Program-made: the position numbers and the translations under genes
Part shown: piece after piece, positions 1 through 10,480 of the stretch
How positions within the stretch are numbered: the stretch's first letter is position 1
Layout of the letters: each line of letters opens with the position of its first letter
Notes under the pieces: generated by a model
The model's input: the letters and a program-made list of their open reading frames with translations, nothing else
Database searches by the model: none
What the model was told of the DNA's origin: nothing
Assembly: GCF_900129865.1 (NCBI RefSeq)
Contig: NZ_FQXD01000009.1
Span: 104,030 to 168,029 of the forward strand
From: Virgibacillus chiguensis
GTDB taxonomy: Bacteria; Bacillota; Bacilli; Bacillales; Amphibacillaceae
Direction: 5' to 3'
Length of the DNA: 64,000 nt

Positions 1-1
1 A

Positions 2-958
<957 letters not shown>

Positions 959-1043
959 AGAGGCTTGATAGGAATGAATCCTATTCATACTTGCAGGTTG
1001 ATGAATACGTATTTATGCATTGACCGCCTTCATGTTAAGCTAA

Positions 1044-1451
<408 letters not shown>

Positions 1452-1457
1452 TTTGAA

Positions 1458-1493
1458 AAATCTCTTATAACAATATGTTATAGGAGATTTTTT
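1458..1493 (+). terminator. Intrinsic terminator of the atp operon
   Basis: Two 14-base arms (1458-1471 and 1477-1490) pair with one wobble around a 5-base loop and run into a T tract. It lies seven bases after the atpC stop. Confidence 0.9.
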
Positions 1494-1940
1494 GCATTAT
1501 AGGAAAGTAAAAAATTTTGGAATATATAACATAGCAAAACGATGGTTATTTTTTCCAACAAAATATGTATCAATACAATTTTTTCCAAACCATTAAAAAT
1601 TAGTAGAAAATTACAATTCCATTGGCTTTTTTTAAAAGATAAGAAAGTCTATCCATGAAAGGAAATGTCAGTATTGTCTATAGCAATGTCGATATTTCCC
1701 GGGAAATGTAGTTATTTCAAACTACTTTCAGACGGGATATAAATCTCTAGCTATCATTTACATTGACTTTTTTCCATATCCATGGCAAAGTAACTAGTAG
1801 CGCTTCAAATAGGAGAGTTTTATGGGAAAGTGTTTTCATTTAAGAGCCTAAAGTCTTTTGGATTTTAGTATTTCAAAAAGGGGCCTTTCTCCTTTAAAAC
1901 TTGGTGATAATCTAATCAGTAATGTATAAAGGTGGTTCTT
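1494..1940 (+). other. Intergenic stretch between atpC and ywzB
   Basis: No gene is visible in these roughly 450 bases. The part just after the terminator resembles the left end of repeat family R1 (an ATTATAGGAAAGTA start). A perfect 14-bp palindrome, ATTTCCCGGGAAAT, lies at 1694-1707. The last 100 bases are AT-rich and probably hold the ywzB promoter. Confidence 0.5.
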
Positions 1941-2171
1941 ATGTTTTCACTAGGACAACAGGCATTAGTTAGTTTAATTTCACATATTCTCTTTATATAT
2001 GTAACATGGAGATTGATGATGGCAATTAATTTTGAGCCAATGATTAAAAAAGGAAGAGCCAAAGAGGCGCAAATATTAATTCTGTTTTTAACCATCGTGA
2101 TTGGATCAGGTGTCAGCCGTTTCTTTCTAGAAGTACTCCAATGGTCAAGAGATTTAAACCATTTATTTTAA
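1941..2171 (+). CDS. ywzB: DUF1146 family small membrane protein (YwzB)
   Basis: This 76-residue protein belongs to the YwzB/DUF1146 family of unknown function. Two membrane helices are visible (about residues 5-27 and 44-66), separated by a short charged loop (KKGRAKEAQ). The ATG at 1941 is chosen because an AGGTGG site sits six bases upstream; an in-frame GTG at 1932 overlaps that site and is unlikely. The position between atpC and ywmB/murA is the one the family holds in Bacillus, which supports the call. Confidence 0.85.
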   Translation: MFSLGQQALVSLISHILFIYVTWRLMMAINFEPMIKKGRAKEAQILILFLTIVIGSGVSRFFLEVLQWSRDLNHLF

Positions 2172-2272
2172 GGCTTACGTATAATAAAAGATTACGTGTA
2201 GGACCATGTATGCTTTTGCTTCTCCCAGTTCATACTATTTATAGTAAATAGGTGGATATGGGGGATTTTATT

Positions 2273-2992
2273 GTGAAAAAGTCTATTATTCTAGCAATTT
2301 TATGTTTGTTCGTCGCAAATACAGTAGCAGCGCAAACGCATGATAGAAGTGACAACGAATTATTGGATTTAGTTTATTTTATGATTGCTGAAGATGCTTC
2401 TATTCTGGAATGGGAAACAACTTGGAAAGAATCCATTTCCCAAGCAAGAACAGAAGATTTAGTAGAAACGCTAAGTCGTAAATATCATCAGCATGTAAAA
2501 AAAGATGAGCAGAAAATAAAATATTCCTTTGAAGACAGCCATATATATAAAGGGTTCAACGTGTTGTTTCATGTGATCGTTCCGCGTCAAAAACATGCTG
2601 ATGCAGAATTGATCGTAGTTATAAAAGGACATGGATGGTATTCGAATATGGAAAAAAACTATTTTAATACCGTTTTACACCTTCAAAAAGAATATTTCAC
2701 AAGTTCTGTAAAGAAATTTGCTTGTCTGACGACTAAAGGAAATGGTATAATAAGTAGTGATTATTTTTTAAACAAATTAACAAATTATTTTCAAATACAA
2801 CAAAAACAGACGCAATTCGATACAGTAGAACAATCGACACATAAAAAAATTATTTACGGGTATACACCAGTGTGGGAACGAAAAATTTCCGTAAATGATA
2901 CACCTATGAACATACAAATCGCAGTTGAAGAAAATGGATCGGACAATCCTACATACGTAATAGGAACACCTATCCTAATAAATGAATATTAA
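2273..2992 (+). CDS. ywmB: YwmB family secreted protein
   Basis: This protein of about 239 residues matches the YwmB family (TATA-binding-protein-like fold, function unknown) in length and in position upstream of murA. The GTG at 2273 is preferred: it follows a GGGGG site by eight bases and gives a clean signal peptide (MKKSIILAILCLFVANTVAA). Earlier in-frame starts at 2252 and 2258 sit on top of the only other Shine-Dalgarno-like sequence. The mature part has no obvious catalytic motif. It is probably exported, and may share a transcript with murA 34 bases downstream. Confidence 0.8.
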   Translation: MKKSIILAILCLFVANTVAAQTHDRSDNELLDLVYFMIAEDASILEWETTWKESISQARTEDLVETLSRKYHQHVKKDEQKIKYSFEDSHIYKGFNVLFHVIVPRQKHADAELIVVIKGHGWYSNMEKNYFNTVLHLQKEYFTSSVKKFACLTTKGNGIISSDYFLNKLTNYFQIQQKQTQFDTVEQSTHKKIIYGYTPVWERKISVNDTPMNIQIAVEENGSDNPTYVIGTPILINEY

Positions 2993-3026
2993 TATAGTGA
3001 AAATGGATCTGAAGGAGATTTGAAAT

Positions 3027-4355
3027 ATGGAAAAAATCATCGTAAGAGGTGGACACCAATTGCAAGGCACTGTAAAAGTGGAAGGTGCTAAAAATGCTGT
3101 TCTCCCTGTCATTGCTGCTAGTCTTATTGCAAGTGAAGGAAAAAGTGTCATTAAGGATGTTCCTGAACTAGCTGATGTATATACAATTAATCAAGTGTTG
3201 GAAAATATGAATGCAAGTGTACATTTTGACAATAACACAGTTACGGTTGATGCTTCAAATCGTTTAACAACAGAAGCTCCGTTTGAATATGTAAGAAAAA
3301 TGCGTGCTTCTGTTCTTGTAATCGGACCATTATTAGCACGTTACGGTCATGCAAAAGTAGCTATGCCTGGTGGGTGTGCAATTGGCTCTAGACCCATTGA
3401 TTTGCATTTGAAGGGCTTTGAGGCGATGGGTGCAAAAACGCATGTTGGAAATGGGTTTGTCGAGCTTTATGTCGACAAGCGTCTTAAAGGTGCAAAAATT
3501 TATTTAGATATGCCAAGTGTTGGTGCAACCGAAAATATTATGATGGCTGCTGCGCTAGCAGAAGGAAAGACAGTTTTAGAAAACTGCGCCAAAGAGCCAG
3601 AAATTGTAGATTTAGCGAATTATTTAAATAAGATGGGGGCCAAAATTGTTGGTGCAGGAACAGAAACCATTCGTATTGAAGGCGTAGATAAATTGTATGG
3701 TACAGAGCATTCGATTATACCTGATCGTATTGAAGCAGGTACGTTTATGGTGGCTGCGGCCATAACAGAAGGAAATGTGTTCATTGAAAATGCTGTTCCT
3801 GAGCATTTACGTTCCGTTATTTCCAAATTAGAAGAAATGAATGTTATCGTACAAGAAGAAAAAAATGGCCTAAGGGTAATTGGTCCTAAGCAATTGAAGG
3901 CAACGGATATAAAAACGTTACCTCATCCTGGATTCCCTACAGATATGCAATCTCAAATGATGGCCTTAATGCTAGTTGCTCAAGGCACTAGTGTTATTAC
4001 GGAGACGGTGTTTGAAAATCGATTTATGCATGTGGAAGAATTTCGTCGTATGAATGCAAAAATGAAAATAGAAGGACATAGTGTTATCATCGAGGGGCCT
4101 TGTAATCCACAAGGAGCTGAAGTAGCGGCTACGGATTTACGAGCAGCTGCAGCACTTATTTTAGCTGGTTTAATCGCTGATGGTGTGACTAGAGTTACGG
4201 AATTAAAGCATCTTGATCGTGGTTACGTGGATTTTGCTGGGAAATTAGCAGGATTAGGAGCAGATGTGGAAAGAGTGGATGAGCATGGTAATTCAGTTTT
4301 GCCTTATGTGCATGTAGAACCGATCAATCGTTCTATAGCTGCAAAACTGTCATAA
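3027..4355 (+). CDS. murA: UDP-N-acetylglucosamine 1-carboxyvinyltransferase MurA
   Basis: MurA transfers enolpyruvate from PEP to UDP-GlcNAc, the first committed step of peptidoglycan synthesis in the cytoplasm. The product has 442 residues, close to the family norm. It shows the N-terminal [17 protein letters not shown] segment, the loop [14 protein letters not shown] with the PEP-binding and fosfomycin-target Cys at residue 117, and the C-terminal [13 protein letters not shown] motif. A GAAGGAG site precedes the ATG. The position matches B. subtilis murAA. Here the next sporulation gene, spoIID, is displaced by about 8.5 kb because the dpp operon lies between them. Confidence 0.97.
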   Translation: MEKIIVRGGHQLQGTVKVEGAKNAVLPVIAASLIASEGKSVIKDVPELADVYTINQVLENMNASVHFDNNTVTVDASNRLTTEAPFEYVRKMRASVLVIGPLLARYGHAKVAMPGGCAIGSRPIDLHLKGFEAMGAKTHVGNGFVELYVDKRLKGAKIYLDMPSVGATENIMMAAALAEGKTVLENCAKEPEIVDLANYLNKMGAKIVGAGTETIRIEGVDKLYGTEHSIIPDRIEAGTFMVAAAITEGNVFIENAVPEHLRSVISKLEEMNVIVQEEKNGLRVIGPKQLKATDIKTLPHPGFPTDMQSQMMALMLVAQGTSVITETVFENRFMHVEEFRRMNAKMKIEGHSVIIEGPCNPQGAEVAATDLRAAAALILAGLIADGVTRVTELKHLDRGYVDFAGKLAGLGADVERVDEHGNSVLPYVHVEPINRSIAAKLS

Positions 4356-4412
4356 TTTGGATATTATTATTGTTATTAAAACGATTTTGTTTCATAAATA
4401 TACAATATGAGT

Positions 4413-4450
4413 AAAAACAGATGAAAAGGTTTGGGTCATCTGTTTTTTTG
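4413..4450 (+). terminator. Intrinsic terminator after murA
   Basis: An inverted repeat (AAACAGATGA paired with TCATCTGTTT) is followed by a run of seven T residues, about 60 bases after the murA stop. Confidence 0.9.
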
Positions 4451-4455
4451 TAGTC

Positions 4456-4735
4456 TAGAAAATTATTCGAAATTATAAAATTTAGTAGCTGTGGGTAAAC
4501 TTACTAAGTTATTTAACCCCTTCCGGCCCCAGTGCCCAGCAACTAGGCGACTTCACTCCATTGCCTTACGCTAAGTCATCATCGGTTCGTTCTAAATAGA
4601 AAGGCCGTCTTAAGACGGGATTGCCGGAGGGCGCCGGCATACTCCTGTTACAGGAGCATGATTCCTAAAACTTTCGTTGATTCGTTCCAGTCGCTACGTT
4701 GCTAACCGAGCGCCCTGATCCTTTGTTCTATATAC
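4456..4735 (+). repeat. Dispersed repeat R2, copy 1 (plus orientation)
   Basis: This non-coding element begins with an AT-rich head and continues with a GC-richer body that recurs at about 12.5, 27.2, 39.2, 39.6 and (inverted) 44.9 kb. Shared blocks include GCAACTAGGCGACTTCACTC, AAGTCATCATCGGTTCGT and GCATGATTCCTAAAACTTT. The body holds several hairpins, including palindrome CCGTCTTAAGACGG (4605-4618) and CTCCTGTTACAGGAG (4642-4656). No reading frame crosses it, so a MITE-like or RNA-level element is more likely than a gene. Confidence 0.8.
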
Positions 4736-4764
4736 TAAATTGATATTTAAATAAAAATTCAAAC

Positions 4765-4804
4765 TTTTCTTTTTAGTTATTTTGTGTTAAAATTTAAGAA
4801 AATT
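4765..4804 (+). promoter_or_regulatory. Probable dppA promoter with CodY-like box
   Basis: A -10 TAAAAT (4788-4793) carries an upstream TG (extended -10), with a weak -35 TTTTCT at 4765-4770. Overlapping and following the -10, the 15-mer at 4790-4804 matches the CodY consensus AATTTTCWGAAAATT at 13 of 15 positions. In B. subtilis the dpp operon is a classical CodY-repressed operon, so repression in rich nitrogen conditions is likely here. The promoter call is an inference from sequence. Confidence 0.6.
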
Positions 4805-4827
4805 TTAACATTAGGGAGAATGTTCAG

Positions 4828-5652
4828 ATGAAACTGTATGTTTCTGTGGATATGGAAGGAATTACGGGATTGCCAGATGAAACTTTCGTCGCCTCATCGA
4901 TGCATAATTATGAACGCTCCAGAAAGATGATGACGGAAGAAGCCAACGTGGTCATCCGCGCGGCTCTTGCCCAAGGTTGTTTGGAAATTATTGTCAATGA
5001 TAGCCATTCTAAGATGAATAACTTATTGATTGAGGATTTACATGAAGATGCGCAGCTTATTACTGGTGACGTAAAGCCATTTTCCATGATGCATGGGCTA
5101 GATGCCTCGTATGATGCCGCTATATTTGTCGGTTATCATGCACGAGCAGGAATGTTTGGAGTTATGTCTCATACGATGATTCATGCTGTAAGGACGATGT
5201 ATATCAATGACCACGAAATTGGTGAAATGGGTTTAAATGCTTATCTGGCAGGCTTTTATGGCGTACCCATTATAGCTGTTGCGGGCGATGATCAAGCAGC
5301 AAAGGAAGCAAGCGAACTTATTCCAAATGTTACAGCTATAGCTGTGAAAGAGACAATTTCTCGGTCATCTGTTAAAAGCTTAACACCTAAAAAGTCGGCG
5401 CAGTTATTAACGCAAAAGATAACAGAAGCTGTACGAAATCGCCATCTTGTTTTACCGCTTGTACCTCCCGATGAACCTGTTTTACGAATAGAATTTGCTA
5501 ATTTCGGACAGGCGGAATGGGCGAATTTAATGCCTGGTACAAAGATAGAACCAGGAACAACAGTCGTTCGCTTTCACGCAAAAGACATACTGGAAGCATA
5601 TCAGGCAATGCTTGTTATGACAGAGCTTGCGATGATGACAAAATTCTCATAA
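4828..5652 (+). CDS. dppA: D-aminopeptidase DppA (zinc-dependent, M55)
   Basis: DppA removes N-terminal D-amino acids such as D-Ala from peptides, as a self-compartmentalised decamer in the cytoplasm. The 274-residue product matches the family length and keeps the known zinc ligands at the same numbers as the B. subtilis enzyme: Asp8, Glu10 (VDMEG), His60 (NDSHS), His104 (GYHAR) and Glu133, plus His115 near the active site. The ATG follows AGGGAGAATG. It is the first gene of the dpp/ykf operon, 12 bases before dppB. The context says the operon imports and trims wall-derived peptides. Confidence 0.96.
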   Translation: MKLYVSVDMEGITGLPDETFVASSMHNYERSRKMMTEEANVVIRAALAQGCLEIIVNDSHSKMNNLLIEDLHEDAQLITGDVKPFSMMHGLDASYDAAIFVGYHARAGMFGVMSHTMIHAVRTMYINDHEIGEMGLNAYLAGFYGVPIIAVAGDDQAAKEASELIPNVTAIAVKETISRSSVKSLTPKKSAQLLTQKITEAVRNRHLVLPLVPPDEPVLRIEFANFGQAEWANLMPGTKIEPGTTVVRFHAKDILEAYQAMLVMTELAMMTKFS

Positions 5653-5664
5653 GGGGGAGGTAGT

Positions 5665-6600
5665 ATGCTGCGTTATATAGGAAAGCGCTTACTTATGATG
5701 GTGATTACTTTATGGGTAATTGTTACATTAACGTTTATACTAATGGTGACGATACCAGGTTCTCCATTTAATAGTGAACGGGGGACAAATGAAGCCGTTC
5801 AAGCAAACTTAGAAGCACATTATAATTTGGATAAGCCATACATAGTTCAATATGTCCTTTATTTAAAATCAATTGTTACGTTTGATTTTGGTCCATCGAT
5901 TAAACAGCCATCACAAACGGTCAATGAAATGCTTGGCCGCGGCTTCCCCATATCTTTCGAGCTAGGAATAATTACCATTATTGTTGCCGTATTATCTGGC
6001 GTTACATTAGGTGTGTTTGCAGCGTTAAAGCATAATCAAATCATTGATTACGTAGCAATGGGTTTTGCTGTGTTAGGAATATCCATTCCAAATTTTGTAT
6101 TAGCTACCTTGCTTATTCAGCAATTAGCAGTGAATATAGAATGGTTTCCAGTTGCAAGATGGTTAAGTCCCGCACATATGATTTTACCCGTTACAGCACT
6201 TGCGACAGGGCCCATGGCGATAATCGCAAGGCTTACAAGGTCAACGATGCTTGAGGTGTTAACACAAGACTATATTAAAATGGCTAGAGCTAAGGGGTTA
6301 GCACCTTGGAAGATTATTTGCAAGCACGCTTTAAGAAACGCGTTAATGCCTGTGGTTACTATTATGGGAACCTTACTGGCAGGAATATTAACAGGCACGT
6401 TTGTTATTGAGAAAATATTTGCTGTTCCTGGAATGGGGAAGTATTTTGTAGAAAGCATTAATCAGCGTGATTATCCTGTTATTATGGGAACAACTGTATT
6501 TTACAGCGCTTTTTTAATAGTAATGCTATTTCTCGTTGATATTGCATATGGCATATTAGACCCGCGTATTAAGCTGCATAAGAAAGGCGGGAGAGAATGA
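5665..6600 (+). CDS. dppB: Dipeptide ABC transporter permease DppB
   Basis: This is one of two membrane permeases of the peptide importer. The 311-residue protein has the family's N-terminal helix (RLLMMVITLWVIVTLTFILM), five more membrane segments, and the cytoplasmic EAA-type loop around MARAKGLAPWKIICKHALRN, which contacts the ATPase. The ATG follows GGGGGAGG. Its stop overlaps the dppC start (ATGA), so the two permeases are translationally coupled. Confidence 0.95.
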   Translation: MLRYIGKRLLMMVITLWVIVTLTFILMVTIPGSPFNSERGTNEAVQANLEAHYNLDKPYIVQYVLYLKSIVTFDFGPSIKQPSQTVNEMLGRGFPISFELGIITIIVAVLSGVTLGVFAALKHNQIIDYVAMGFAVLGISIPNFVLATLLIQQLAVNIEWFPVARWLSPAHMILPVTALATGPMAIIARLTRSTMLEVLTQDYIKMARAKGLAPWKIICKHALRNALMPVVTIMGTLLAGILTGTFVIEKIFAVPGMGKYFVESINQRDYPVIMGTTVFYSAFLIVMLFLVDIAYGILDPRIKLHKKGGRE

Positions 6601-7562
6601 AAATAAATGTGACAGACCAAACAGGAAAGAAGCCAACTTCTCATACGGAAATACCAGATGAATGGTTTTCTTGGAAAGAGCGAGATACAAAAGCACTAGA
6701 AACGGTATCAAGACCATCTTTATCGTATTGGAAAGATGCTTGGCGAAGATTATTGAAAAATAAGTTAGCAATGACGGGGTTGGTGTTCTTGATTTTACTA
6801 ACTATTTTCGCCATATTCGCGCCTATATTATCGCCTTATGAAGTAAACAAACAAAATTTACCGGATCAGTATCAGCCACCTTCTTCACAACATTGGTTTG
6901 GAACGGATAATGGTGGGAGGGATGTGTTTACTCGTACATGGTATGGAGCACGTATTTCATTATTTGTCGGGCTAATGGCAGCGCTCATTGATTTTACTAT
7001 TGGAATTATTTATGGTGGATTGTCTGGATATAAAGGCGGACGTACGGATAGTATGATGATGCGAATTATTGAAGTGTTATATGGTCTTCCTTATTTGTTA
7101 GTCGTTATTTTATTGCTCGTCGTTTTAGGACCTAGCTTAGGTACGATTATTCTCGCTTTAACCGTTACAGGCTGGGTAGGAATGGCGAGAATTGTACGTG
7201 GGCAAGTATTGCAAATCAAAAATTATGAATTTGTGCTTGCTTCTAGGTCATTTGGTGCGAAGACAGCACGGATTATTCGTAAAAACTTATTACCAAATAC
7301 AATGGGGCCAATTATTGTGCAAATGACGTTAACAGTTCCAAGTGCGATTTTTGCAGAAGCATTTTTAAGTTTTCTTGGACTTGGGATTCAAGCCCCATTT
7401 GCAAGTTGGGGAGTGATGGCAAATGATTCGTTAGGGGCAATCTTGTCTGGACATTGGTGGACATTATTTTTTCCAGCATTCTTCATTTCTTTTACGATGT
7501 TTGCATTTAATGTATTAGGGGATGGGCTTCAGGATGCACTTGATCCGAAGCTGAGAAAGTAG
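6597..7562 (+). CDS. dppC: Dipeptide ABC transporter permease DppC
   Basis: This is the second permease subunit, 321 residues, with a charged cytoplasmic N-terminus (about 50 residues), a first helix around residues 57-78 and five later helices. The periplasm-side motif QPPSSQHWFGTDNGGRDVFT is typical of DppC/OppC. The EAA-type loop is seen at ASRSFGAKTARIIRKNLLPN. It overlaps dppB by four bases and is followed eight bases later by dppD. Confidence 0.95.
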   Translation: MKINVTDQTGKKPTSHTEIPDEWFSWKERDTKALETVSRPSLSYWKDAWRRLLKNKLAMTGLVFLILLTIFAIFAPILSPYEVNKQNLPDQYQPPSSQHWFGTDNGGRDVFTRTWYGARISLFVGLMAALIDFTIGIIYGGLSGYKGGRTDSMMMRIIEVLYGLPYLLVVILLLVVLGPSLGTIILALTVTGWVGMARIVRGQVLQIKNYEFVLASRSFGAKTARIIRKNLLPNTMGPIIVQMTLTVPSAIFAEAFLSFLGLGIQAPFASWGVMANDSLGAILSGHWWTLFFPAFFISFTMFAFNVLGDGLQDALDPKLRK

Positions 7563-7570
7563 GTGAGTAG

Positions 7571-8575
7571 ATGGAGAAACTACTTGAGGTACACGATTTA
7601 CATGTAGCTTTTTCGACGTATGGTGGGACAATCAAAGCCGTTCGAGGTGTGAATTTTTATTTGCATAAAGGGGAAACACTAGCAATTGTTGGAGAGTCAG
7701 GTTGCGGGAAGAGCGTCACTTCACAAGCGATTATGCGACTGATTCCGGAACCGCCAGGAAAAATTGTTAGAGGTAAGGTGATGTTTAAGGGGAAAGAGAT
7801 AACGCGTTATACCGAAAAACAGATGCGATCGATTCGTGGCGTGGAAATATCGATGATTTTTCAAGATCCAATGACAGCATTAAATCCAACGCTAACTATT
7901 GGCACGCAGCTTATGGAAGGATTGCAGGAGCATCAATCCATTCGCGGAGAAACAGCTACCTCCAAAGCTTTAGAAATGATGCATTTAGTTGGCATACCAA
8001 ATCCTAAGGAACGGTTAAAGCAGTACCCGCACCAATTTAGTGGAGGGATGCGGCAAAGAATTGTGATTGCTATGGCTTTAATTTGTGAGCCAGAGTTATT
8101 AATTGCTGATGAGCCTACAACGGCTTTGGATGTAACCATTCAGGCGCAAATTTTAGAATTATTTACGACGATTCAAGCAAAAACAGGTATATCTATTATT
8201 CTAATTACGCATGACTTAGGGGTTGTGGCTAAAATAGCCGATCGAATTGCAGTTATGTATGCAGGAAAAATAATTGAAACGGGAACAAAGCGTGACCTAT
8301 TTTACAATCAGCAGCACCCTTATACGAAAGGTTTGCTAAAATCAGTTCCAAGGCTTGATTTAAAAGAAGAGCAATTATCACCAATTGATGGGACACCGCC
8401 GGATTTATTTGCACCACCACAAGGATGTCCGTTTACAGCGAGATGCCCTTACGCCATGGAGGTGTGTGATAACGTATATCCCGTAACGACGGAACGAAGC
8501 AGTTCACATCGAGTGGATTGCTGGCTGCAGGACAAACGGGCGCAACAACTTCTAGCTCGCACAGCCAACCAATAA
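7571..8575 (+). CDS. dppD: Dipeptide ABC transporter ATP-binding protein DppD
   Basis: This is one of two ATPases that drive the peptide importer. The 334-residue product shows Walker A (GESGCGKS), the Q-loop (IFQDPMTALNP), the ABC signature (QFSGGMRQR), Walker B (LLIADEPTTALD) and the switch His (LITHDLG). The C-terminal cysteine-rich segment (GCPFTARCPYAMEVC) is characteristic of OppD/DppD-type subunits. The start follows GTAGGTGAG. It would act with the ykfD product in the same operon. Confidence 0.95.
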   Translation: MEKLLEVHDLHVAFSTYGGTIKAVRGVNFYLHKGETLAIVGESGCGKSVTSQAIMRLIPEPPGKIVRGKVMFKGKEITRYTEKQMRSIRGVEISMIFQDPMTALNPTLTIGTQLMEGLQEHQSIRGETATSKALEMMHLVGIPNPKERLKQYPHQFSGGMRQRIVIAMALICEPELLIADEPTTALDVTIQAQILELFTTIQAKTGISIILITHDLGVVAKIADRIAVMYAGKIIETGTKRDLFYNQQHPYTKGLLKSVPRLDLKEEQLSPIDGTPPDLFAPPQGCPFTARCPYAMEVCDNVYPVTTERSSSHRVDCWLQDKRAQQLLARTANQ

Positions 8576-8590
8576 CGAGGGGGAGAGGCA

Positions 8591-10216
8591 ATGAAAAAAG
8601 GGTTGCTTTATTTAATGGGAGTTTTAGTGTTTCTTGTTTTAGCTGCTTGTACGGCAAATGAGAGTACTGGTACAGAAAATAAGAATGGAGAAGGAGAGAA
8701 GGCAGGAGATGAAAAAATTCTTCAACTTAATAACGGAGAAGAGCCAACATCTTTTGACCCAGCAATAGGTTTTGATAATGTTTCTTGGAATGCGTTAAAT
8801 AACTTGATGGAAGGGCTCACGCGACTTGATGAAGATCATACACCACAACCTGCAGTTGCGGAAGAATGGGATGTTTCAGAAGATGGAACCACATACACAT
8901 TTTATTTACGAGAGGATGCGAATTGGTCTAATGGCGATCCAGTTGTGGCAGAAGATTTCATCTTTGCGTGGGAGCGTTTATTAAATCCAAAAACAGGCTC
9001 ATCTGCTGGATTTCTCGGTTACTTTATCAAAGGGGGAGAAGCATTTAATAGTGGGGAGGGTTCTACAGACGATTTAGGAATCACCGCAGTCAATGAAAAA
9101 ACGCTAGAAGTTGAATTGGAAAACCCGACTGGATTTTTCTTACATGTACTAACCAATCCTGCCTTTTTTCCAGTGAACCATCAAGTAGCTGCTGATAATT
9201 CAGAATGGCATGCGGAAGCAGAATCATTTGTAGGTAATGGGCCATTTCAGCTGGAATCTTGGGAACATGATAATGAAATGATGTTTACGAAAAATGATGC
9301 ATATTGGGATGCAGACAGTGTTAACTTAGACGGCGTGCATTGGGCGATGGTCAATGATACGAATACAGAATATCAAATGTTTGAACGAGGAGAGTTAGAT
9401 TCAGCCGAAATACCTGCAGAATTATCCGATCAGTTAATTGATGGAGATAATGTGCAGGTTGTTGACCAAGGAGGATTAGAGTTTTTCCGCTTTAATGTTA
9501 CGGAGGAGCCTTTTCAAAATAAAAACATTAGAAAAGCTTTTGCGCTAGCAGTAGATCAAGAAAACATTACAGAATATGTGGTGAAAAATAAAGTGAAGCC
9601 TGCTTATGGTTATATATCTCCTGGGTTTACCAACCCTAGCGGCGAAGACTTCCGAGATGTAAATGGCGATCTCGTCTCATTTGATCCTGAGGAAGCAAAG
9701 CAGCTTTTAGAAAAAGGGATGGAAGAAGAGGGCTATGATGAACTGCCTACGGTTACTTTATCCTATAATACAAGCGATTTAAATAAAGAAGTAGCTGAAG
9801 CAATTCAAGGCATGTTTAGTGAGAATATTGGTGTCGATGTAGAGCTTGAAAATACAGAATGGAATGTTTTCTTAGAAGATCAAAAGGCTTTAAATCATCA
9901 ATTATCAAGAAGCTCCTTTTTATACGATTATGCCGATCCTGTCAATTTCCTTGAAAGCTTTATTACTGGATCATATATGAATCGCACAGGCTGGTCCAAT
10001 GAACAGTATGATCAATTAATTGCCAATGCAAAATCAGAAGCGGATGAAGGGAAACGTTGGGAATATATGTATGAGGCAGAAAAGCTATTAGCAGAAGAAG
10101 TGCCGTTATTTCCAGTCCGCTATTATAATCAAGTAGAAGTATTACAAGAAGGTGTAACGAAAATACTTCGCCATCCAGTAGGGTATTTGGATTTAAAGTA
10201 TGCCGATAAACAATAG
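8591..10216 (+). CDS. dppE: Peptide ABC transporter substrate-binding lipoprotein (DppE/OppA type)
   Basis: This is the extracellular peptide-binding component, anchored to the membrane by a lipid. The signal peptide ends in a lipobox (LVLAAC, Cys at about residue 20), followed by a Glu/Gly/Asn-rich linker. The body of 541 residues is a solute-binding family 5 domain; typical blocks are NALNNLMEGLTRLD, PAVAEEWDVSEDGTTYTFYL and RKAFALAVDQ. The length and place match B. subtilis DppE. It is separated from ykfC by 264 bases holding repeat R1 and a strong hairpin, so the distal genes may be expressed differently. Confidence 0.93.
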   Translation: MKKGLLYLMGVLVFLVLAACTANESTGTENKNGEGEKAGDEKILQLNNGEEPTSFDPAIGFDNVSWNALNNLMEGLTRLDEDHTPQPAVAEEWDVSEDGTTYTFYLREDANWSNGDPVVAEDFIFAWERLLNPKTGSSAGFLGYFIKGGEAFNSGEGSTDDLGITAVNEKTLEVELENPTGFFLHVLTNPAFFPVNHQVAADNSEWHAEAESFVGNGPFQLESWEHDNEMMFTKNDAYWDADSVNLDGVHWAMVNDTNTEYQMFERGELDSAEIPAELSDQLIDGDNVQVVDQGGLEFFRFNVTEEPFQNKNIRKAFALAVDQENITEYVVKNKVKPAYGYISPGFTNPSGEDFRDVNGDLVSFDPEEAKQLLEKGMEEEGYDELPTVTLSYNTSDLNKEVAEAIQGMFSENIGVDVELENTEWNVFLEDQKALNHQLSRSSFLYDYADPVNFLESFITGSYMNRTGWSNEQYDQLIANAKSEADEGKRWEYMYEAEKLLAEEVPLFPVRYYNQVEVLQEGVTKILRHPVGYLDLKYADKQ

Positions 10217-10290
10217 CCGTCTAAGGGGTCTTTCATTTAGAAAAATAACATGGATCTTCTCGACGAGCAGGCACTTATGGTAGCCAAAGT

Positions 10291-10398
10291 TTTTCTAATA
10301 CTATAGGAAGTATAAAAGTTTAAATGTTTATAGTATAAGAAAAACAACAGCTTCCGCTATAAGACTTGGCGACAAGCCAAGTCTTATAGCGGAAGTTC
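10291..10398 (+). repeat. Dispersed repeat R1 copy with a perfect 20-bp hairpin
   Basis: The left half (CTATAGGAAGTATAAAAGTTT...TTTATAGTATAAGAAAAAC) matches R1 copies at 46.2 and 53.9 kb. The right half forms a perfect 20-bp stem (10351-10370 with 10376-10395) around a 5-base loop. No T tract follows, so it is not a standard terminator. It lies inside the dpp/ykf operon between dppE and ykfC. Confidence 0.8.
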
Positions 10399-10480
10399 AA
10401 GCTGCTACTAAATAATGTGTGGGTTGCGAAAGAAAATACTACTCATGGAAGATTCATTTTATAAAATAGGAGGGTCAACA

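Noticed and set aside
4456..4735. Insertion sequence with transposase
   Set aside because: No transposase frame is present in any R2 copy; only a MITE-like or RNA-level element is supported.
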